A DNA stretch of 64,000 nt, from assembly GCA_002700305.1 (NCBI GenBank), contig PACZ01000024.1, positions 62,001-126,000 on the forward strand, written 5' to 3'. A program made the translations under genes and the position numbers. The notes below the pieces were generated by a model, which had not been told where the DNA came from, searched no databases, and saw only the letters and a list, made by a program, of their open reading frames with translations. Positions 60,109 to 64,000 of this stretch are shown in pieces. The DNA comes from Hyphomonas sp. Lineage in GTDB: Bacteria; Pseudomonadota; Alphaproteobacteria; Caulobacterales; Hyphomonadaceae. Every line of letters starts with the position of its first letter. The first letter of the stretch is position 1.

Positions 60109-62325
60109 TTACTTGTCTTGCGCGAATGCTGCGAGGCGGATCGCATTCAGCGATACCGCAACAGAGGAAAAGGACATTGCCAGGGCGGCAACAAGTGGCG
60201 TGGCATGGCCGGTGACGGCAATCGGAATCGCGACCAGATTGTAGAGGGCTGCAAAAGTGAAGTTCTCAAGCATGACGCTGCGCGTGCGCTTCGACAGTTT
60301 GAGCAAAACCGGCAGGGACTGAATGCCGCCTGAGTAAACCGCATCGCTTGCGGATTGGCTTATGTCGATCGCGGAGCCGGGGGTCACTGACGCGTGCGCC
60401 AGAGACAATGCCCCGGCGTCGTTCAGGCCGTCGCCGACCATCAGGACCTTGCGTCCCTGATCTCGCAGAGATTCCAGGTGAGCGGCTTTTTCCTGCGGTG
60501 ATGCGGCGGCTGTGTAGTGTGAGATACCAAGCTCGGACGCAACCTCCCTGACCCTGTCTTCCGTATCGCCAGAGAGGATTTCAGTTTCATATCCAGCTTC
60601 GGCAAGCGCCCTGATGGCATCATCTGTTCCCGGGATGAGGCGGTCCGTAAACTCCAACGGCACCGGCTCTTCATCACCGCGCTGCAGGTACAGGTTCCGG
60701 GTATGTGTCCCGCTAATGTCCACGCCGATCCAGCGGCCTGAGCCCAGTCGCCACAATTGTCCTTCGACGGATGCCTCAAGACCACAGCCGGGCACTTCCT
60801 TGACATCCGCCGCTACGGGACCGGGGCCTGCGACGTCAGATATGGCGCGTGAAAGCGGATGGCGGCTGGAGCGGGCGAGCAGGGCGGCATCGGCGATGAC
60901 CTTTGGCCCCGTATCTTCGCTCAGTTGAGGGACGCCAAGAGACAGCGTGCCGGTTTTGTCCAGCACGATCCGGTCGACCGACGCGAAACGTTCCAGCGCA
61001 TCGCCCGATTTCAGGAAGATGCCGCGCTGGAAGAGTTTGCCCGCAGCAACCACGTGCGCCACCGGAGCGGCGAGGGCGAGGGCGCAGGGGCAGGTAATGA
61101 TCAATGTCGAAACCGCGATCAGGATGGATTCCCGGAAACCTGCGCCGGCCAGCATCCAGCCAATGAAAGTGAGCGCGGCTGCAGAGTGAACGAACGGCAC
61201 GTAGAGAGCGACAGCCTTGTCCGCGATCCGCCTGTAAGCAGAGCGCCGCTGTTCACCGGCCTCCAGCATCCGTCCGATGTCGGCAAGCAGGGAGTCCGAA
61301 GCGCGTGACAGGGCTTTTGCCTGAACCGGGCCGGAGAGGTTCACCGAACCGGCATAAATTCTCATGCCTTTGGAAAGGACGTGGGGCGCGCTTTCTCCCG
61401 TGACCAGGCTTTCGTCCAGATCGCAAATATCATCCGCGAGCGCCATATCGACGACCGCTCTTTCTCCCTGCGCCAGAAGGATCGTGTCACCCGGCGCCAC
61501 AACGCCAGGGTTCACCTTGATCGCGTTTCCGTCGCAGTCCACACGCGTAACTGCCCGGCTCGACATCCCGGCAAGGTCATTTGCGGCAGAACAGGCCCGG
61601 CGTCTCACACGGGCTTCCAGAAACCGCCCGATCAGAAGGAAAAAGATCAGCATTGCGGCTGCGTCGAAATAGGCGTGCTCACCGCCGCGGATTGTTTCCA
61701 CGACGCTCACCGAGAAAGCGAGAATGATGGCCAGTGAGATTGGCACATCCATATTTGCGCGGCCGCGCCGCAGAACAGACCAGGCAGACCGGAAAAACGG
61801 ACGCCCGGAAAATGCTACGGCCGGCAGCGCAATCACGCCGGAAATTGCGTGCATGATCTGCTTAGTGTTGCTGCCCATCTCGCCGGCACCGGACCAGACG
61901 GAAACAGAAAGCAGCATGATGTTCGCCGCCGCAAAGGCAGCAACACCCATTGCGAGGAGAAGGTCCTTTTCCTCCTTGCGCTGGACTTCGTCTGCGTCAG
62001 TCTCTGCCGCAGCGCTGACACCATATCCAAGTCCCGATACGGTTTCAGCGATGTCTGAGGCGGGCAGGGGGCCTTGCCAGGTTATATTGAGTTTGCCCGT
62101 GGAGAGGTTCAGGCGGGCCTCGGAGACCCCCTCCAGGGCGCTGACCGATTTCTCGATCTTGGCCAGACATCCTGCGCATTTCGCGCCCGAAACATGAAGT
62201 TCCAAGTGCTGGGATTTGCCGCTTTTCTGCACAAAAGCGGACAGGCCCGAATATGGCGACTCCTGATCTGGTGTGTCGCTGAGGGACCAGTCACGCGTAT
62301 GCGCGAGGACGTCCGTCGTGCTCAT
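60109..62325 (-). CDS. ccoI: Copper-translocating P-type ATPase CcoI (FixI)
   Basis: A 738-residue P1B-type ATPase that exports copper for cbb3 oxidase assembly. It has an N-terminal heavy-metal domain with CAGC (SGAKCAGCLAKIEKSV), membrane metal site CPC in ITCPCALALAAPV, actuator TGES (ESLVTGESAPHV), phosphorylation DKTGTLSLG, the SRHPLSRAI nucleotide-binding HP motif and GDGLNDAGALSLAHA. Only one metal-binding domain is present, as is common for FixI. The start overlaps the ccoH stop by 4 bp, and ccoS follows. Confidence 0.96.
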   Translation of the reverse strand: MSTTDVLAHTRDWSLSDTPDQESPYSGLSAFVQKSGKSQHLELHVSGAKCAGCLAKIEKSVSALEGVSEARLNLSTGKLNITWQGPLPASDIAETVSGLGYGVSAAAETDADEVQRKEEKDLLLAMGVAAFAAANIMLLSVSVWSGAGEMGSNTKQIMHAISGVIALPAVAFSGRPFFRSAWSVLRRGRANMDVPISLAIILAFSVSVVETIRGGEHAYFDAAAMLIFFLLIGRFLEARVRRRACSAANDLAGMSSRAVTRVDCDGNAIKVNPGVVAPGDTILLAQGERAVVDMALADDICDLDESLVTGESAPHVLSKGMRIYAGSVNLSGPVQAKALSRASDSLLADIGRMLEAGEQRRSAYRRIADKAVALYVPFVHSAAALTFIGWMLAGAGFRESILIAVSTLIITCPCALALAAPVAHVVAAGKLFQRGIFLKSGDALERFASVDRIVLDKTGTLSLGVPQLSEDTGPKVIADAALLARSSRHPLSRAISDVAGPGPVAADVKEVPGCGLEASVEGQLWRLGSGRWIGVDISGTHTRNLYLQRGDEEPVPLEFTDRLIPGTDDAIRALAEAGYETEILSGDTEDRVREVASELGISHYTAAASPQEKAAHLESLRDQGRKVLMVGDGLNDAGALSLAHASVTPGSAIDISQSASDAVYSGGIQSLPVLLKLSKRTRSVMLENFTFAALYNLVAIPIAVTGHATPLVAALAMSFSSVAVSLNAIRLAAFAQDK

Positions 62326-62831
62326 GGGATGATCAGTTTCTTGCTCGCTGTAAACTCAACCTGATCTGTACCATAGGGAACGCTCGCTTGCACACGCGCT
62401 TCCCATACGCCTTTCTCGAGCAGGCTGATGTCGGCAAAATAGTCGCCGTTTGCGCTGCGCTGAAGTTCAACCGGAACATCTTCAGCTCCGGTGACGGTGC
62501 GGCGCAGTTGCGCCTGCACATCCTGTGTCGTGAGCGGGGCGTCCTCCTGAGTGAGAAAGCGTACAACCAACCGGTCGCCCGTTTCTGTCGGGGTCAGGCC
62601 AATTTGTGCCGACCAGCCCTGTTCTTCCTGAATTCGGCGAGCCGAAATGGTCTCGTTGTAGTGGAGACCCTGAATGTAGGATTTCTGCTCGTCCTCACCG
62701 GGAAATGAGCTCAGTGCTGCCCACAGGAAGATTCCGTTGACGATGAACATGAAGCCGAAGAATGCACACAGCATCAGGAAAACATGCCACCCATTCAGGC
62801 GGAATTGTTTGCGGGTTACGGAAGCAGTCAT
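62322..62831 (-). CDS. ccoH: FixH/CcoH assembly protein
   Basis: A 169-residue membrane protein. The family start is FRLNGWHVFLMLCAFFGFMFIVNGIFLWAALSSFPGED: a membrane anchor carrying the conserved GWH and N-G residues. The periplasmic domain has SYIQGLHYNETISARRIQEEQGWSAQI, the classical FixH motif. It is needed for stable cbb3 assembly. It overlaps ccoI by 4 bp at its 3' end, and its start shares one base with the ccoG stop at 62831, so the ccoGHIS genes form one coupled operon. Confidence 0.94.
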   Translation of the reverse strand: MTASVTRKQFRLNGWHVFLMLCAFFGFMFIVNGIFLWAALSSFPGEDEQKSYIQGLHYNETISARRIQEEQGWSAQIGLTPTETGDRLVVRFLTQEDAPLTTQDVQAQLRRTVTGAEDVPVELQRSANGDYFADISLLEKGVWEARVQASVPYGTDQVEFTASKKLIIP

Positions 62832-64000
62832 CAGTTCCCTCCCTGGACGAAAACAGCCGCTGCGTCTTCAGCTTCGCCGGTCTCTGTATCACGAACAATC
62901 ACGGTGTAGTCGACCCGTGGTGCAGTGCCTTCAGGTGCACGGGTGACAAGCATGCGGAAGCGCTCCACACGATGCGCGCCAAGTTCAAACTCGACAACGC
63001 CGTTTTCTTCAGTTTCGAGTCCGATCATCTGAAGCGACGCGCCGTCCAGTCCCTCAATCTCAACCGCGACATGGCGGCGGCCTGAGGCCTTGTTGACCAG
63101 TTTGAGCGTGTAGCCATTGCGGATGTCGCCGCTGGACAGGCGGACAAATGGCGGTGACCGGTCTTTCAGAACGTTCACTTCGAATGTGGATTTGTTGAAA
63201 TACCCAAATCCGACCATGGATGCGATGATGAGCATCAGGGTGGCGTACAGGATCGTACGGACTCGGAAAATCTTGTAAGTCGGTTTGCGCCCGGCGGCTC
63301 TGTCAGCAACGGCGATATCCGTATCGTATGCGATAAGACCGGTCGGCCGTCCGACCTTTTTCATGATGTCATCGCACGCATCAATGCAGAGTGCGCAATG
63401 GATGCACTCAAGCTGGGCGCCGTCGCGGATATCGATACCCATCGGGCAGACCTGCACGCACTGTTTGCAATCGATACAGTCGCCGCGGCCTTCCCAGCTT
63501 TCGTTCTTGCGGTGCGGGCCACGCGGCTCACCGCGGTCGAAGCGGTAGGTCACGTTCAGCGCGTTCTCATCGGTCAGGGCGCCCTGAATACGTGGCCATG
63601 GGCACATATAGGTACAGACCTGTTCCCGCATCCAGCCAGCGAGAAAATAGGTTGTGAAGGTCAGAATGCCTGCGAAGAAATAGGCTGTGAGCGGAGCTTC
63701 GCCCGTGAACCAGCCTTTCGCGACAGTTGGTGCATCGTGCCAGTAAAGGACGAAAGCACCGCCCGTCCAGAATGCGATGACCAGCCAGATGAGATGTTTG
63801 CCCAGCTTCCGCCAGGCTTTGTTGAAGGACCAGGGTTGTGCATCGAGACGCATCCGGGCTGCGCGGTCGCCTTCGAACGCTCGTTCAACCCAGATATAGA
63901 GGTCGGTCCAGACCGTCTGGGGGCAGGTGTAGCCGCACCAGGCGCGGCCAAACAGAGACGTCACCAGGAACAGTCCGAGCGTGGCGACGATGAGCAGTCC
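62831..64000 (-). CDS. ccoG: Cytochrome c oxidase accessory protein CcoG (FixG), 5' end outside the window
   Basis: The visible 389 residues are the C-terminal part of a polytopic iron-sulfur protein that reduces Cu(II) for cbb3 assembly. The frame is open to the window edge (GLLIVATLGLFLV then TSLFGRAWCGYTCPQTVWTD), so the first one or two helices are missing. Two 4Fe-4S sites are complete: CIDCKQCVQVCPMGIDIR and CIHCALCIDACDDIMKKVGRP. The C-terminal Ig-like domain includes DRSPPFVRLSSGDIRNGYTLKLVNK. ccoNOQP are expected upstream beyond 64000. Confidence 0.96.
   Translation of the reverse strand, partial: GLLIVATLGLFLVTSLFGRAWCGYTCPQTVWTDLYIWVERAFEGDRAARMRLDAQPWSFNKAWRKLGKHLIWLVIAFWTGGAFVLYWHDAPTVAKGWFTGEAPLTAYFFAGILTFTTYFLAGWMREQVCTYMCPWPRIQGALTDENALNVTYRFDRGEPRGPHRKNESWEGRGDCIDCKQCVQVCPMGIDIRDGAQLECIHCALCIDACDDIMKKVGRPTGLIAYDTDIAVADRAAGRKPTYKIFRVRTILYATLMLIIASMVGFGYFNKSTFEVNVLKDRSPPFVRLSSGDIRNGYTLKLVNKASGRRHVAVEIEGLDGASLQMIGLETEENGVVEFELGAHRVERFRMLVTRAPEGTAPRVDYTVIVRDTETGEAEDAAAVFVQGGN

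Overview
The window looks like a chromosomal segment of an alphaproteobacterium, most likely of the Caulobacterales/Hyphomonadaceae type. The evidence is high GC content, an IspD-IspF fusion, a pyruvate dehydrogenase E1 beta subunit with its own lipoyl domain, the dusB-ntrBC-ntrYX-trkAH-hfq-hflX-mazG gene order, a recG/sdhE/mfd cluster, and a tRNA-His with no encoded G-1 and an A73 discriminator. There is no phage, insertion sequence, CRISPR array or plasmid backbone. Almost everything is densely packed housekeeping or metabolic DNA. The genus is an inference and was not tested.

Layout. 1-5.4 kb: the 3' part of nth, a DUF481 outer-membrane protein, an ATP-grasp ligase, a PfkB sugar kinase, a small hypothetical gene, then a repeat-rich intergenic patch and a divergent DsbA-like/HxlR pair. 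5.4-11.1 kb: an acyl-ACP synthetase divergent from lipA, a RatA/Coq10-like gene, pncC, an enoyl-CoA hydratase and ispDF. 11.2-23.8 kb: dusB, two nitrogen two-component systems (ntrBC, ntrYX), potassium uptake (trkA, trkH), hfq, hflX and the convergent mazG. 23.9-28.3 kb: a sugar-acid kinase/lactonase pair, secE-nusG, tRNA-His, and an OmpA-type porin with a 31-proline hinge. 28.3-34 kb: an arginine succinyltransferase operon (M20 hydrolase, astA, astD, astB, maiA). 34-36.3 kb: a DUF3089-like protein and a pair resembling LvaA/LvaB hydroxyacyl-CoA kinase. 36.3-44.2 kb: DUF502, recG, sdhE, mfd and a PopA-like c-di-GMP receptor. 44.3-49.8 kb: an acyl-CoA racemase, a frameshifted histidine phosphatase, a candidate small RNA, a lipoprotein dipeptidase, rpmF, eno and ftsB. 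49.8-55.2 kb: the pyruvate dehydrogenase cluster (pdhA, a 25-codon ORF, pdhB, pdhC, lpdA). 55.3-60 kb: a coupled operon of a DUF2891 lipoprotein, an Nramp-like transporter and 5-oxoprolinase PxpABC. 60-64 kb: cbb3 oxidase assembly genes ccoS, ccoI, ccoH and a partial ccoG.

The most interesting signals are these. (1) A 10-bp tandem repeat occurs both after the DsbA-like gene and inside the coding sequence of the E2 linker. (2) A PopA-like protein has an intact c-di-GMP I-site but a destroyed GGDEF active site. (3) NtrC and NtrX both lack the sigma54-contacting GAFTGA loop. (4) An Nramp-fold transporter without the metal-binding motif is coupled to PxpABC and a DUF2891 lipoprotein. (5) An M20 hydrolase leads the arginine succinyltransferase operon, where no AstE or AstC is present. 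(6) The E2 acyltransferase carries Asp-to-Gly in its DHRxxDG motif. (7) Six of nine convergent gene pairs have interlocked stop codons.
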